The notes beneath the pieces are model-generated. The model was not told where the DNA came from, did no database searches, and saw only the letters and a list, made by a program, of their open reading frames with translations. Source: Rhodococcoides corynebacterioides NBRC 14404 (GTDB lineage Bacteria > Actinomycetota > Actinomycetes > Mycobacteriales > Mycobacteriaceae). From it: DNA of 64,000 nucleotides. Of the stretch, positions 8,804 through 18,016 are shown piece by piece (the first letter of the stretch is position 1; each line of letters opens with the position of its first letter). Location of the stretch: assembly GCF_001894765.1 (NCBI RefSeq), contig NZ_BCWV01000006.1, forward strand, positions 186,001 through 250,000. The letters are read 5' to 3'. A program made the translations under genes and the position numbers.

Positions 8804-8811
8804 CGACGGTC

Positions 8812-9774
8812 ATGAAGGTGACTGTTCTGGTGGGCGGCGTCGGCGGTGCACGCTTCCTGCAAGGCGTGCGCGAACTGCTCGGCGACGGCGACGAGATCAC
8901 CGCCGTCGTCAACGTCGGTGACGACGTCTGGATGCACGGTCTGCGCATCACGCCGGACCTCGACACCTGCATGTACACCCTCGGAGACGGCATCGACGTC
9001 GAGCGCGGGTGGGGGCGTCGCGGCGAAAGCTGGAGCGTCAAGGAGGAATTGGCGGCGTACGGCGCTCAGCCGGACTGGTTCGGTCTCGGTGACCGGGACA
9101 TCGCCACCCACCTGATGCGCACCCGCATGCTGCGGACCGGGTATCCCCTCTCCGCCGTCGTCGAGGCTCTGTGCGTTCGGTGGTCCCCCGGTGTCCGGTT
9201 GCTCCCCGTCACCGACGACCGGTGCGAGACCCATGTGGTGATCACCGATCCGGACACCGACGGCGACGAACGCAAGGCGATTCACTTCCAGGAATGGTGG
9301 GTCCGCCACCGAGCCGCGGTCCCCACGCACAGCTTCGCCCACATCGGCGCCGAGCAGGCCCGGCCCGCGGACGGTGTGCTGGAGGCGATCTCGGACGCCG
9401 ACGTCGTCCTGCTGGCCCCGTCCAACCCGGTGGTGAGCATCGGCGCGATCCTCGCCGTCCCCGGACTGCGATCGGCGCTGCGCACCACCGCGGCACCGGT
9501 GGTCGGGGTCTCCCCCGTCATCGCCGGTCGTCCGCTCCGCGGCATGGCCGACGAATGCCTCTCGGTCATCGGCGTCGAGACCTCCGCCGAGGGCATCGGA
9601 CGCCATTACGGGGCGCGCAGCGGTACCGGCCTGCTCGACGCCTGGCTCGTCGACGAGGGGGACACCGCGGACGTCCCCGGCGTCACCGTACGGGCCGTCC
9701 CCCTGCTGATGTCGGATCCGTCGGCCACCGCGGACATGGTGCGGGCCGCACTGAGCGCGGCGGGCGTGGCGTGA
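8812..9774 (+). CDS. fbiA: 2-phospho-L-lactate/PEP transferase FbiA (CofD) of F420 synthesis
   Basis: Joins the guanylylated three-carbon unit (lactyl- or enolpyruvyl-diphospho-guanosine) to the deazaflavin FO, making F420-0 or dehydro-F420-0. The 320-residue protein opens with the CofD signature [16 protein letters not shown] and contains [24 protein letters not shown] and the [21 protein letters not shown] segment, all typical. The last base triplet overlaps fbiB (GTGA), so the two are translationally coupled. As in other actinobacteria it lies directly beside whiB2 and fbiB. Confidence 0.95.
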   Translation: MKVTVLVGGVGGARFLQGVRELLGDGDEITAVVNVGDDVWMHGLRITPDLDTCMYTLGDGIDVERGWGRRGESWSVKEELAAYGAQPDWFGLGDRDIATHLMRTRMLRTGYPLSAVVEALCVRWSPGVRLLPVTDDRCETHVVITDPDTDGDERKAIHFQEWWVRHRAAVPTHSFAHIGAEQARPADGVLEAISDADVVLLAPSNPVVSIGAILAVPGLRSALRTTAAPVVGVSPVIAGRPLRGMADECLSVIGVETSAEGIGRHYGARSGTGLLDAWLVDEGDTADVPGVTVRAVPLLMSDPSATADMVRAALSAAGVA

Positions 9775-11111
9775 GCGACCACGCACCCGGTGGGGCCGTT
9801 CAGATCCTGCCCGTGACCGGCCTGCCCGAGTTCCGGCCGGGTGACGACCTCGCCGCGGCGCTCGCGACCGCGGCGCCCTGGGTGCAGGACGGGGACGTGC
9901 TGGTGGTCACCAGCAAGATCGTGTCCAAGGCCGAAGGGCGACTGGTGGTCTCGCCGACCGACCCCGACGCGCGGGACGCGCTGCGACGCACTCTCGTCGA
10001 GCAGGAGGCCGTGCGGGTTCTCGCCCGTCGCGGACGCACGCTCATCACCGAGAACCGACTCGGCATCGTCCAGGCCGCCTCGGGCATCGACGGATCGAAC
10101 GTCGTCGGCGACGAACTGGCGCTGCTCCCCGAGGACCCCGACGCCTCCGCCCGGCGCCTCCGCGACGATCTGCGCGCGAGCCCGGGTGTCCGCGTCGCCG
10201 TCGTGATCACCGACACCATGGGGCGGGCGTGGCGAAACGGCCAGACGGACAACGCGATCGGCGCTGCCGGACTCCCGGTGCTCCACGGGTACGCCGGTGA
10301 GCGCGACGGCCAGGGCAACGAGCTGGTGGTGACCGAGGTGGCCCTCGCGGACGAGCTGGCCGCCGCGGGCGACCTGGTCAAGGGCAAGCTGGGCGGGGTG
10401 CCCGTCGCGGTGGTGCGCGGCCTGACCGTCACCGACGACGGCTCGACCGCACGCGATCTCGTCCGTCCCGGCGAGGACGACCTCTTCTGGCTCGGTACCG
10501 AGGAGGCACTGGCGCGCGGTGCGCGAGGGGCCGTCCCGGGCCGACGTTCCGTCCGACGCTTCACCACCGACCCGGTGGACCCGGATGCGGTGCGCGACGC
10601 CGTCGCCGATGCCGTCACCGCCCCCGCTCCGCACCACACTCGTCCGATGCGATTCGTCCACCTGCTCGACTCCGAGCGGCGCACGGCTCTGCTCGACGCG
10701 ATGGAACGCCGCTGGCGTCACGACCTGAGCTCGGATCCCCGCACCGCCGGATCGGTGGACGTCCGCGTCGCTCGGGGCCGCATCCTGCGCGACGCACCGA
10801 CGATCGTGCTGCCCTTCCTCGTTCCCGACGGCGAGCACGACTATCCCGACGCCCGACGGCGCGCGGCGGAACGCACGATGTTCACGGTGGCCGCCGGTGC
10901 AGCGGTGCAGGCGTTCCTGGTGGGGTTGTCGGTGCGGGGACTCGGTTCGTGCTGGATCGGCTCCACCATCTTCGCGCCGGAGGAGGTGCGCGCCGTGCTC
11001 GACCTACCGCAGTCCTGGTTGCCCGTCGGAGCCGTGGCCATCGGGGTTCCGGCAGATCCGCTCGCGCCGCGACCGGCCGCGTCCCCGGGCGACGTCCTGG
11101 TGGAGCGATGA
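9771..11111 (+). CDS. fbiB: F420:gamma-glutamyl ligase / nitroreductase fusion FbiB
   Basis: Adds gamma-linked glutamates to F420-0, with a C-terminal FMN-binding reductase domain that reduces the dehydro form. The first about 245 residues are CofE-like ([34 protein letters not shown]). The remainder is nitroreductase-like, starting at [13 protein letters not shown] and including [20 protein letters not shown]. The predicted length of 446 residues is that of mycobacterial FbiB. Start GTG at 9771 overlaps the fbiA stop by 4 nt; the stop overlaps the NUDIX gene start. Confidence 0.95.
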   Translation: MSDHAPGGAVQILPVTGLPEFRPGDDLAAALATAAPWVQDGDVLVVTSKIVSKAEGRLVVSPTDPDARDALRRTLVEQEAVRVLARRGRTLITENRLGIVQAASGIDGSNVVGDELALLPEDPDASARRLRDDLRASPGVRVAVVITDTMGRAWRNGQTDNAIGAAGLPVLHGYAGERDGQGNELVVTEVALADELAAAGDLVKGKLGGVPVAVVRGLTVTDDGSTARDLVRPGEDDLFWLGTEEALARGARGAVPGRRSVRRFTTDPVDPDAVRDAVADAVTAPAPHHTRPMRFVHLLDSERRTALLDAMERRWRHDLSSDPRTAGSVDVRVARGRILRDAPTIVLPFLVPDGEHDYPDARRRAAERTMFTVAAGAAVQAFLVGLSVRGLGSCWIGSTIFAPEEVRAVLDLPQSWLPVGAVAIGVPADPLAPRPAASPGDVLVER

Positions 11112-11674
11112 GCGCCGAGTCGTTGCACGCCTCCGCGACCCGCGTGCTCGCCGAGTGGCGGACCGACGACCCCGCGGCCGAGTCGCTCCGTCACACCATG
11201 CTGGCTTTCCTCGCCGCCGAGCCGCGGGCGTGCCTTCGCGCGTGCGCCGCCGGCCACATCACGGCCTCGGCGGTGCTCCTCGACCGCAGCGGGCGGAACG
11301 TCCTGCTGACCCTGCACCCGCGCGTCGGACGGTGGCTCCAACTGGGCGGCCACTGCGAACCCGAGGACGCGACCGTGTGGGACGCCGCGCTGCGCGAGGC
11401 ACGAGAGGAGAGCGGCATCGACGACCTCGCGTTGGAGCCCGGCCTGCTGGACGCGCACACCCACCCGATCACGTGTTCGCTGGGCGTGCCCACGCGGCAC
11501 CTCGATCTCCGGTTCGTCGTGCGCGCCGCCGCCGACGCGGAGGAGGTCGCCGCCGTCCGGAGCGCCGAGTCGACGGACCTGCGCTGGTGGCCGATCGACG
11601 CCCTCCCGGACGGACCGGAGGGCGCCGAGCGCGACGCCCTCCGCGCGATGATCGACCGGGCGAACGCCCGCTGA
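11108..11674 (+). CDS. NUDIX hydrolase
   Basis: NUDIX-fold pyrophosphohydrolase of 188 residues. The catalytic box is complete: [26 protein letters not shown], matching Gx5Ex7REUxEExGU with G, E, and REAREE in register. The substrate is not indicated; the deazaflavin operon context suggests, but does not prove, nucleotide housekeeping linked to F420 synthesis. The ATG at 11108 overlaps the fbiB stop by 4 nt, so it is the third gene of the fbiA-fbiB unit. It converges with manC across 30 bp. Confidence 0.86.
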   Translation: MSAESLHASATRVLAEWRTDDPAAESLRHTMLAFLAAEPRACLRACAAGHITASAVLLDRSGRNVLLTLHPRVGRWLQLGGHCEPEDATVWDAALREAREESGIDDLALEPGLLDAHTHPITCSLGVPTRHLDLRFVVRAAADAEEVAAVRSAESTDLRWWPIDALPDGPEGAERDALRAMIDRANAR

Positions 11675-11704
11675 TCGTCGCTCGCCGGTGGAGCCGGCCC
11701 GGCG

Positions 11705-12781
11705 TCAGACGTCGGTGGAGAAGCGAACTCCGCCGTCCGGCAACGTGACTCCCGGCCACACACGCGCACCGCGCAACAGTTCGCAGCGCGCCCCGACGTT
11801 GGCGCCGTCGCCGATCACGGCGTCCCGCACGAGTGCCCGCGGACCGATGCGCGCACCGAAACCGAGAATGGACCGTTCCACGACGGCACCGGCCTCGACG
11901 ACCGCACCGTCGAACAGGACCGCTCCGTCCAGACGGGCGCCCGCGCCGACCTCGGCACCGCGTCCGACGACGGTGCCGCCGATGAGCAGCGCGCCCGGCG
12001 CCACCCCCGCACCCGGATGCACCAACGACTCCCCGCGCGTGCCCTCGAGCGCCGGTGACGGTGCGATACCGCGGACCAGGTCGGCAGAACCCTTCACGAA
12101 GTCCTCGGGGGTGCCCATGTCCCGCCAGTACGCAGCGTCGACGTGTCCGTAGACGCGCCTGCCCTCCGCCAGCAGCGCCGGGAACACCTCGCGCTCCACG
12201 GACACCGGGCGACCGGCCGGAATCTGCTCGATCACGCTGCGGCGGAACACGTAACAGCCGGCGTTGATCTGGTCCGTCGGCGGATCCTGCGTCTTCTCGA
12301 GGAACGCGGTGACGCGCCCGTCCTCGTCGGTGGGCACGCAGCCGAACGCGCGCGGGTCGCCGACGCGGACCAGGTGCAGCGTGACGTCGGCCTCGGACGT
12401 GTGATGGGTGTCGAGCACGGCCCGCAGGTCGGTGCCGCCCAGCACGTCGCCGTTGAACACCATGACGGTGTCGGCGCGCAGTCGCGGCAGCACGTTGCGA
12501 ATTCCGCCACCGGTGCCGAGCGGCTCGTCCTCGAAGACGTACTCGAGGTCGAGTCCGCGACTGCTGCCGTCGCCGAAGTAGTCCTCGAACACGTCCGCCT
12601 TGAAGGACGTGCCGAGCACGACGTGCTCGATGCCCGCGGCCTTGATCCGGGCCAGCAGGTGCTCGAGGAAGGGAAGCCCCGCCGTCGGCAGCATCGGTTT
12701 GGGAGCGGACAGGGTCAGCGGCCGCAGCCGAGTCCCCTTGCCACCCACCAGGATCACGGCATCGGTTGCCGGAGCTGTCAT
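11705..12781 (-). CDS. manC: NDP-sugar pyrophosphorylase (mannose-1-phosphate guanylyltransferase type)
   Basis: Makes an NDP-sugar, most probably GDP-mannose, from the sugar-1-phosphate. The N-terminal nucleotidyltransferase domain has the G-rich signature ILVGGKGTRLRPLT and SAPKPMLP, then FNGDVLGG for metal binding. From about residue 255 a left-handed beta-helix with repeated hexapeptides follows. It corresponds in position to Rv3264c, called manC or rmlA2 by different annotators, so thymidylyl specificity cannot be excluded from sequence alone. The ATG at 12781 overlaps the wbbL stop by 4 nt. It is the last gene of rmlD-wbbL-manC. The length is 358 residues. Confidence 0.85.
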   Translation of the reverse strand: MTAPATDAVILVGGKGTRLRPLTLSAPKPMLPTAGLPFLEHLLARIKAAGIEHVVLGTSFKADVFEDYFGDGSSRGLDLEYVFEDEPLGTGGGIRNVLPRLRADTVMVFNGDVLGGTDLRAVLDTHHTSEADVTLHLVRVGDPRAFGCVPTDEDGRVTAFLEKTQDPPTDQINAGCYVFRRSVIEQIPAGRPVSVEREVFPALLAEGRRVYGHVDAAYWRDMGTPEDFVKGSADLVRGIAPSPALEGTRGESLVHPGAGVAPGALLIGGTVVGRGAEVGAGARLDGAVLFDGAVVEAGAVVERSILGFGARIGPRALVRDAVIGDGANVGARCELLRGARVWPGVTLPDGGVRFSTDV

Positions 12782-13719
12782 CTCGTCTGCCTCTCTCGTC
12801 GTTCGCCCGTCCCGACCTGCGTGTGCCGTGCGTCGTCCCCGTCCACCGCGCCGCGACCGCGCAACGCGGCCGCCACGACGATCCGGGATCGAAGCGCCAG
12901 ACCGAGACGAAGTACCCCGCGCAGGGGGGCCTGCCACCACTCGGGATGGCGGTCCGCCTGGAAACGGTAGGCGCTCTCGTGGTGGGCCGGGAGCATGGAC
13001 TCCGGATGACGGCCCGCCGCATGACCTTTCGCGTGGGTGACGACGGCGTCCGGCACGTAGACGTTGAGCCAGCCGGCCCGACCAAGTCGGTCGCCGAGGT
13101 CGACGTCCTCCATGTACATGAAGTAGCGGGAGTCGAATCCGCCCACGGAATCGAACGCCGCACGGCGCAGCAGCAGACAGGAGCCGGACAGCCAGCCGAC
13201 CGGGCGCTCGTCCACGGCGTCGGTGTCCTGCCGATATCGCTGGGTCCACGGGTTGGTCGGCCACACCGACCCGAGCAGCGCATGGAGCGACCCGGAGGTC
13301 AGATCGGGAACCCGACGGGCCGACGGGTAACGCGACCCGTCCGGCTCCAGGATGCGGGGGCCCAACGATCCCGCGCGGGGCCACCGCTCCGCGGCTTCGA
13401 GCAGCGCGTCGATCGAGCCCGGCGACCAGCGGACGTCGGGGTTGACCACCATGACGAATTCCGCCGCGGGGTCCGTCAGGGCCACGGCACGATTCGCGGC
13501 GCCGCCGTAGCCGATGTTCTCCCCCGTCCGGACCAGGCGAACGTTCTCGCGCTCGTCCGCGGCGGCTTCGGGCGCACCGTCGGTGGACCCGTTGTCCGCC
13601 AGCAGGACCGTGACCGGTCGGGTGGTGGCCGCCGCGAGACTGTCGAGAAAGGTGCGCAGGTGCTCGCCGGGCGAGTAGGTCACCGTCACGACGGCGAGAG
13701 GGGCGTTCACGCCGGTCAC
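12778..13719 (-). CDS. wbbL: dTDP-Rha:GlcNAc-PP-decaprenol rhamnosyltransferase WbbL
   Basis: Transfers rhamnose to GlcNAc-diphospho-decaprenol, forming the linker disaccharide between arabinogalactan and peptidoglycan. It is a GT2 family enzyme of 313 residues with TVTYSPGEHLRTFL at the nucleotide site, VVNPDVRWSPGSIDALL at the DxD-like site and GGFDSRYFMYMEDVDLGDR with the catalytic ED. GTG at 13719 is used; another GTG lies at 13710. It follows rmlD by one base and overlaps manC. Neighbouring rmlD makes the donor. In mycobacteria this step is essential. Confidence 0.93.
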   Translation of the reverse strand: MTGVNAPLAVVTVTYSPGEHLRTFLDSLAAATTRPVTVLLADNGSTDGAPEAAADERENVRLVRTGENIGYGGAANRAVALTDPAAEFVMVVNPDVRWSPGSIDALLEAAERWPRAGSLGPRILEPDGSRYPSARRVPDLTSGSLHALLGSVWPTNPWTQRYRQDTDAVDERPVGWLSGSCLLLRRAAFDSVGGFDSRYFMYMEDVDLGDRLGRAGWLNVYVPDAVVTHAKGHAAGRHPESMLPAHHESAYRFQADRHPEWWQAPLRGVLRLGLALRSRIVVAAALRGRGAVDGDDARHTQVGTGERRERQTR

Positions 13720-13720
13720 C

Positions 13721-14605
13721 CTATCGGCCGCCGAACCGACCGCTCTCGTCCGCCCGAGCGGCGAGCGCGGCGTCGAGCGCGGCGCGCCACGGACGCAGCG
13801 GCGTCAGTCCGGAGCCGATCCAGGACTGCGGCGAGAGCACCGAGTAGGCCGGGCGAGGGGCCGGACGAGGGAAGTCGTCGCTCGAGCACGGCTGCACCCG
13901 TTCGGGGTCGGCTCCGACCCCGGCGAAGGCCGCACGCGCGAGGTCGAACCACGACGCGGACCCTCCGCCGGCCGCGTGCAGCACGGACGGCAGGGTGCCG
14001 ACGGTGCCCGCGGCCTCGAGGAGCCCCGCCGCCAGATCGGCCGCGTACGTCGGCGACCCGACCTGATCGCTCACCACCGTCACGGTGTCGCGCTCCCGTT
14101 CGAGCCGCAGCATCGTCGCCACGAAGTCGGTGCCGGTGCCCGTGTAGACCCAGGCCGTCCGCACGACGGTCGCCCCGGGCAACGCCGCGAGAACGGCCCG
14201 TTCTCCCGCCAGTTTGGTGCGGCCGTAGACCGTGCGGGGGCCCGTCGGGTCGCTCGGCTCGTACGGCGTCCGGGCATCGCCGGGGAACACGTAGTCGGTG
14301 GAGACGTGCAGCAGCTGCGCGCCCACCTCGGCGCACCGTTCGGCCAGCAGCCGCGGGCCACGCACGTTGAGATTCTCGGCGGCGTCGACGTCCGTCTCGG
14401 CCGCGTCCACCGCGGTGTGCGCGGCGCAATTGATCACCACGCAGTCGCCGGTGATCGCGGCCTCGATGGACGACGGGTCGGTGATGTCGAGCTCGCGCGA
14501 CCCGTATCCCACGGCCGCGCCGCCACTGCGGGCGACCACCTGACGACCCAGCTGACCGGCCGCTCCGGTGACGACGATCGGACGGGCGGGTGCGGTTCGG
14601 GTCAC
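13721..14605 (-). CDS. rmlD: dTDP-4-dehydrorhamnose reductase RmlD
   Basis: Final step of dTDP-L-rhamnose synthesis, reducing the 4-keto sugar. It is a 294-residue short-chain dehydrogenase fold with VVTGAAGQLGRQVV for NADPH binding, HVSTDYVFPGDARTPYEPSDP with the catalytic region, and YGRTKLAGE containing the YxxxK pair. GTG at 14605 was chosen because upstream residues are arginine-rich and overlap the divergent LCP gene. First gene of the rmlD-wbbL-manC operon. Confidence 0.94.
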   Translation of the reverse strand: MTRTAPARPIVVTGAAGQLGRQVVARSGGAAVGYGSRELDITDPSSIEAAITGDCVVINCAAHTAVDAAETDVDAAENLNVRGPRLLAERCAEVGAQLLHVSTDYVFPGDARTPYEPSDPTGPRTVYGRTKLAGERAVLAALPGATVVRTAWVYTGTGTDFVATMLRLERERDTVTVVSDQVGSPTYAADLAAGLLEAAGTVGTLPSVLHAAGGGSASWFDLARAAFAGVGADPERVQPCSSDDFPRPAPRPAYSVLSPQSWIGSGLTPLRPWRAALDAALAARADESGRFGGR

Positions 14606-14661
14606 AGGCGAAGAGTGTGGCACGCCGCCGCGGCTTGCGCGGACCACCGCGGCGGGGCCGT

Positions 14662-14667
14662 TAGCCT
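14662..14667 (+). promoter_or_regulatory. -10-like hexamer of the LCP gene
   Basis: TAGCCT ends 6 nt before the GTG at 14674 with no room for a ribosome site, consistent with a leaderless transcript. Confidence 0.4.
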
Positions 14668-14673
14668 GGACCG

Positions 14674-16332
14674 GTGACGGATTCTGTGACGAACCCCGGG
14701 ACGCCGCGCGGTCGCCACGAATCCGCGACAGGCGCCGCCGCCCGGCCGGGCGCCCGACGCTCGGGCGCCGACGACCGCAGCCCCCGCCCCGGCGGGGGTA
14801 CCGACGGCCGCAGCCCCCGCCCCGGCGGGGGCCGTCGACCGACCTCGCGCACCCGCCATCGCTCCCCCGCACCCCCCGGTCGCCCGTGGGCGCGCATCGC
14901 CGTCGCGTCGCTGTCGGCGGCCGCGGTGCTGGTGACGGGCGTGGCCTGGCGCAGCGTCGACTCGCTGCGGAGCAGCCTCGCCACGGTGTCCGACCTGGGG
15001 CTCGGCGGCGCAGCCGACGGCGCGGTCGACATCCTCATGGTCGGCACCGACAGCCGTACCGACGCCCACGGCAACCCGCTGTCGGCGAGCGAACTCGCCT
15101 CGCTCCGTGCCGGCGAGGAAGTGGCGAACAACACCGACACGATCCTCCTCATCCGGGTGCCCAACGACGGGTCCTCGGCGACGGCCATCTCGATCCCCCG
15201 TGATGCGTACGTGGCGGTCCCCGGTCTCGGGAACAGCAAGATCAATGCCGCCTACGGCGCGACGAAGGAAGAGAAGCGTCTGGAACTCGTCGAGAGCGGT
15301 GTGCCCGACGACGAGGCGGATCGCGAATCGACCCAGGCCGGCCGCGAGGCGCTGGTGTCGGCGGTCGCCGGGCTGACCGGCGTGACCGTCGACCACTACG
15401 CCGAGGTGGGCCTGCTCGGGTTCGTCCTGTTGACCGACGCCGTGGGCGGGGTCGACGTCTGCCTGAACGCCCCCGTGGACGAGCCGCTGTCCGGCGCGAA
15501 CTTCCCCGCCGGCGAGCAGACCCTGAACGGCTCCGACGCGCTCAGCTTCGTCCGGCAGCGGCACGATCTGCCGCGCGGCGACCTCGATCGCATCGTGCGT
15601 CAGCAGGTGTTCATGGCGTCGCTCGTGCGCAAGGTCCTCAGCGCCGGCACCCTGAGCAACCCCGGCACACTCGGGCAACTCTCCACCGCCGTGTCCCGCT
15701 CGGTGGTCCTCGACGACGACTGGGACGTCCTGCAGTTCGCCACCAACCTGCAGAACCTCGCCGGCGGCAACGTCACCTTCGAAACCATCCCGGTCGCGGA
15801 CATCAACGGCATGACCGACTACGGCGAGTCGATCGTCGCGGTCGACCCCACCGAGGTGCAGAACTGGGTGCGCGGACTGCTGGGTGACGCCGCCCCGCCC
15901 GCCACCGATCCCGACGCTCCCGACGTTCCGCAGATCGACCCGTCGACGGTCACCGTGGACGTCGCCAACGATTCCGGCATCAGCGGTCTGGCCTCGTCGG
16001 TGTCCTCGACGCTGGAAGCCGAGGGCTTCCGTACCGGGGAGGTCGGCAACAACGAGGGCGAGTCGGTCGACACCACCACCGTGTACGCGGGCCCGTCGGA
16101 CGACGACACGGCGCAGGCGGTCGCGGCGCGCGTCGGGACGACGTCGACGGCCGTCGACGACTCCCTGCCGTCGGGCACCGTGCGCGTCGTGCTCGCATCG
16201 GACTACTCCGGCACCGGCACACCGACCTCGGCGATCACCGGCGTGACCTCCGCGGGTGACGCACCGACCCCGGCTCCCGCCGCCGCCGACCCCATCGACG
16301 CCGGGTCCACCGGACCCCAGTGCGTGAACTAG
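14674..16332 (+). CDS. LytR-CpsA-Psr (LCP) family cell-wall ligase
   Basis: Predicted membrane-anchored enzyme that transfers arabinogalactan from its lipid carrier to peptidoglycan; the M. tuberculosis counterpart Rv3267 (CpsA/Lcp) lies at the same spot. Of the 552 residues, the first 70 are cytoplasmic, basic and proline/glycine-rich with a duplicated RSPRPGGG segment. One transmembrane helix follows (about 71-90), then the LCP domain (DILMVGTDSRTD, NNTDTILLIRVP, ISIPRDAYVAVPG, FVRQRHDLPRGDLDRIVRQQ) and a LytR C-terminal domain (VTVDVANDSGISGLASSV). The conserved acidic and arginine residues are present. It is divergent from rmlD, whose product pathway makes its substrate. Confidence 0.92.
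   Translation: MTDSVTNPGTPRGRHESATGAAARPGARRSGADDRSPRPGGGTDGRSPRPGGGRRPTSRTRHRSPAPPGRPWARIAVASLSAAAVLVTGVAWRSVDSLRSSLATVSDLGLGGAADGAVDILMVGTDSRTDAHGNPLSASELASLRAGEEVANNTDTILLIRVPNDGSSATAISIPRDAYVAVPGLGNSKINAAYGATKEEKRLELVESGVPDDEADRESTQAGREALVSAVAGLTGVTVDHYAEVGLLGFVLLTDAVGGVDVCLNAPVDEPLSGANFPAGEQTLNGSDALSFVRQRHDLPRGDLDRIVRQQVFMASLVRKVLSAGTLSNPGTLGQLSTAVSRSVVLDDDWDVLQFATNLQNLAGGNVTFETIPVADINGMTDYGESIVAVDPTEVQNWVRGLLGDAAPPATDPDAPDVPQIDPSTVTVDVANDSGISGLASSVSSTLEAEGFRTGEVGNNEGESVDTTTVYAGPSDDDTAQAVAARVGTTSTAVDDSLPSGTVRVVLASDYSGTGTPTSAITGVTSAGDAPTPAPAAADPIDAGSTGPQCVN
14775..14831. repeat. 24-bp direct repeat inside the LCP gene
   Basis: Identical 24-bp copies at 14775-14798 and 14808-14831, spaced 33 bp (11 codons), encode the two RSPRPGGG segments. 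Each copy ends in a small GC-rich dyad (CCCCCGCC and GGCGGGGG). Confidence 0.85.
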
Positions 16333-16357
16333 TGCGTGAACCGAGGAGCGACGTCTC

Positions 16358-17074
16358 GTGACCGATCCCACCCTGACCGACCTGCTCCTCACCCCGATTC
16401 TCGAGGCCGACCCTGCGGGCCCGCGGGTCACGTACTACGACGACGCCACCGGTGAACGCATCGAGCTGTCGGCCCTGACGCTGGCCAACTGGGCCGCGAA
16501 GACGGCCAACTTCCTCCGCGACGAGCTGGGCGTCGCTCCCGGCGACGCCGTGCGCGTGGACCTCCCGGCGCACTGGCAGACCGCCGCCGTTCTGCTCGGC
16601 GCCTGGTGGGCGGGTGCCCACACCGTCGTCGGCGCGGCCGACGGGACCGCCACCTCGGTGGCGCTGGTGACCGCCGCCGGTCTCGACGACGCCGACGAGA
16701 GCGAGGTCGCGGCACTGTCCCTGGATCCCTTCGGACGTCCCCTTCCGGACCTGCCGATCGGGGTCACCGACTACGCGACCGCCGTACGCGTGCACGGCGA
16801 CGCCTTCACGCCGTCGGGCACCGGTCCCGCGGTGGGTGGCCGGAGCGCGGCCGACGTCCTCGAGGACGCCCGACGACGCGCGGCAGAGCGATCGTGGGAC
16901 GCGTCGAGCCGGGTCCTGTCGACGGCGCCGTGGCCGGATGCGGAGTCCGTCGTCGACGGTCTCGTCGCCGTCCTCGCGGCCGGAGCGTCGCTGGTCCAGG
17001 TCGCGAACGCCGATCCGGCCGCGCTGGAGCGTCGGCGAACGACGGAGAAGGTCACCCACTCGTTCCCGACGTGA
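16358..17074 (+). CDS. TIGR03089 family protein (Rv3268-type)
   Basis: Actinobacterial protein of 238 residues related to the N-terminal part of AMP-dependent ligases. It has RVTYYDDATGERIELSALTLANWAAKTANFLRDELG and DAVRVDLPAHWQTAAVLLGAWWAGA, as in acyl-CoA synthetases, but lacks their ATP/AMP loops and C-terminal domain, so catalysis is unlikely. GTG at 16358 has GAGGAG about 10 nt upstream. It follows the LCP gene by 25 bp and is probably cotranscribed with it. The function is unknown. Confidence 0.8.
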   Translation: MTDPTLTDLLLTPILEADPAGPRVTYYDDATGERIELSALTLANWAAKTANFLRDELGVAPGDAVRVDLPAHWQTAAVLLGAWWAGAHTVVGAADGTATSVALVTAAGLDDADESEVAALSLDPFGRPLPDLPIGVTDYATAVRVHGDAFTPSGTGPAVGGRSAADVLEDARRRAAERSWDASSRVLSTAPWPDAESVVDGLVAVLAAGASLVQVANADPAALERRRTTEKVTHSFPT

Positions 17075-17087
17075 CGGGCGGGCGCGT

Positions 17088-17504
17088 CTACCGGCCGTAG
17101 CCGCCGTCGGTCAGCCCTGCTTCGATCTCGAAGCGGTTGGCCGCCCCCGGGCGGCGCACTTCCTCGACGAGGTAACGGATCGCGAACGACACCCCGTACC
17201 GACGCCACTGCTCGGCATGGACGGCCTCGTGCGTGAGCAGGGCGCGACGCCGCCGCGGGTCGGCGAGGGCGCGACCCGGCGTCACGGGCCCGGTCAGGAA
17301 GACCGAACCGACGCACGTGCCGCCGCGGCCGTAGCCGGTGCGCGTGCCGTGGCAGATCAGCAGGGCCGACTCTCGATCCCACTCGACCCGGCCGCCCCAC
17401 ACGGCGCCCCACAGCAGCGCCACCCACGTGGCGAACGCCACCTGACGGCTGCCCCGTGACACCGCCCGGACGGTGGTTCGCGACACCCGCAGCGGAGCGG
17501 TCAT
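17088..17504 (-). CDS. Small putative metal-dependent protein with an HEAVH motif
   Basis: 138-residue protein with no family I can name firmly. After a basic N-terminus comes a hydrophobic stretch (about residues 22-38), which may anchor it. [13 protein letters not shown] follows near residue 92, an HExxH zincin-type motif, and FEIEAGL about 25 residues later could supply a third acidic ligand. This pattern is shared with DUF4157-like and other gluzincin-related proteins. The ATG at 17504 overlaps the purE stop by 4 nt, so it is translationally coupled to purE and purK. A peptidase role is inferred only from the motif. Confidence 0.6.
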   Translation of the reverse strand: MTAPLRVSRTTVRAVSRGSRQVAFATWVALLWGAVWGGRVEWDRESALLICHGTRTGYGRGGTCVGSVFLTGPVTPGRALADPRRRRALLTHEAVHAEQWRRYGVSFAIRYLVEEVRRPGAANRFEIEAGLTDGGYGR

Positions 17505-18016
17505 CCGAGCAGGGACCGCCGCAGGGCCTCGTCCTTCTCGAGCACCATCTGCTCGAGGCCGCGTTGGAAGTCCGTCATGCGCCCGCGCAGGGTGGGATCC
17601 GAGGCGCCGAGAATGCGCACCGCGAGGAGGCCGGCGTTCCGGGCGCCGCCGATGGACACCGTGGCCACCGGGACACCTGCGGGCATCTGCACGATCGACA
17701 GCAGCGAGTCCATCCCGTCGAGGTACTTCAGGGGCACCGGCACGCCGATCACGGGCAGCGGTGTCGCGGAGGCCACCATGCCGGGCAGGTGCGCTGCTCC
17801 CCCGGCACCGGCCACGATCACCTCGATGCCGCGGTCGGCGGCGTCGCGGGCGTAGTCGAGCATCCGCTGCGGGGTGCGGTGCGCGGAGACCACGCCGACC
17901 TCGAAGCGAACGCCGAACTCGGCCACGGCCTCGGCGGCGGCCTCCATCACGGGCCAGTCCGAGTCACTGCCCATGACGATGCCCACGCGGGCGCCGGTGG
18001 TGGTGTCGTCAGCCAT
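17501..18016 (-). CDS. purE: N5-carboxyaminoimidazole ribonucleotide mutase PurE
   Basis: Converts N5-CAIR to CAIR in purine synthesis. At 171 residues it has the class I length. [43 protein letters not shown] and [26 protein letters not shown] are all conserved active-site stretches. ATG at 18016 lies inside the end of purK (8-nt overlap). Order purK-purE-HEAVH gene. Confidence 0.95.
   Translation of the reverse strand: MADDTTTGARVGIVMGSDSDWPVMEAAAEAVAEFGVRFEVGVVSAHRTPQRMLDYARDAADRGIEVIVAGAGGAAHLPGMVASATPLPVIGVPVPLKYLDGMDSLLSIVQMPAGVPVATVSIGGARNAGLLAVRILGASDPTLRGRMTDFQRGLEQMVLEKDEALRRSLLG

Larger units (their letters stand above)
8362..8811. promoter_or_regulatory. Divergent whiB2/fbiA intergenic region
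   Basis: About 450 bp without a convincing gene, holding the divergent control regions of whiB2 and fbiA. The visible elements are the palindrome at 8486-8499, an imperfect dyad around 8561-8577 and a TAGGGT hexamer just before fbiA. Small reading frames here have no ribosome site or family match. Confidence 0.6.
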
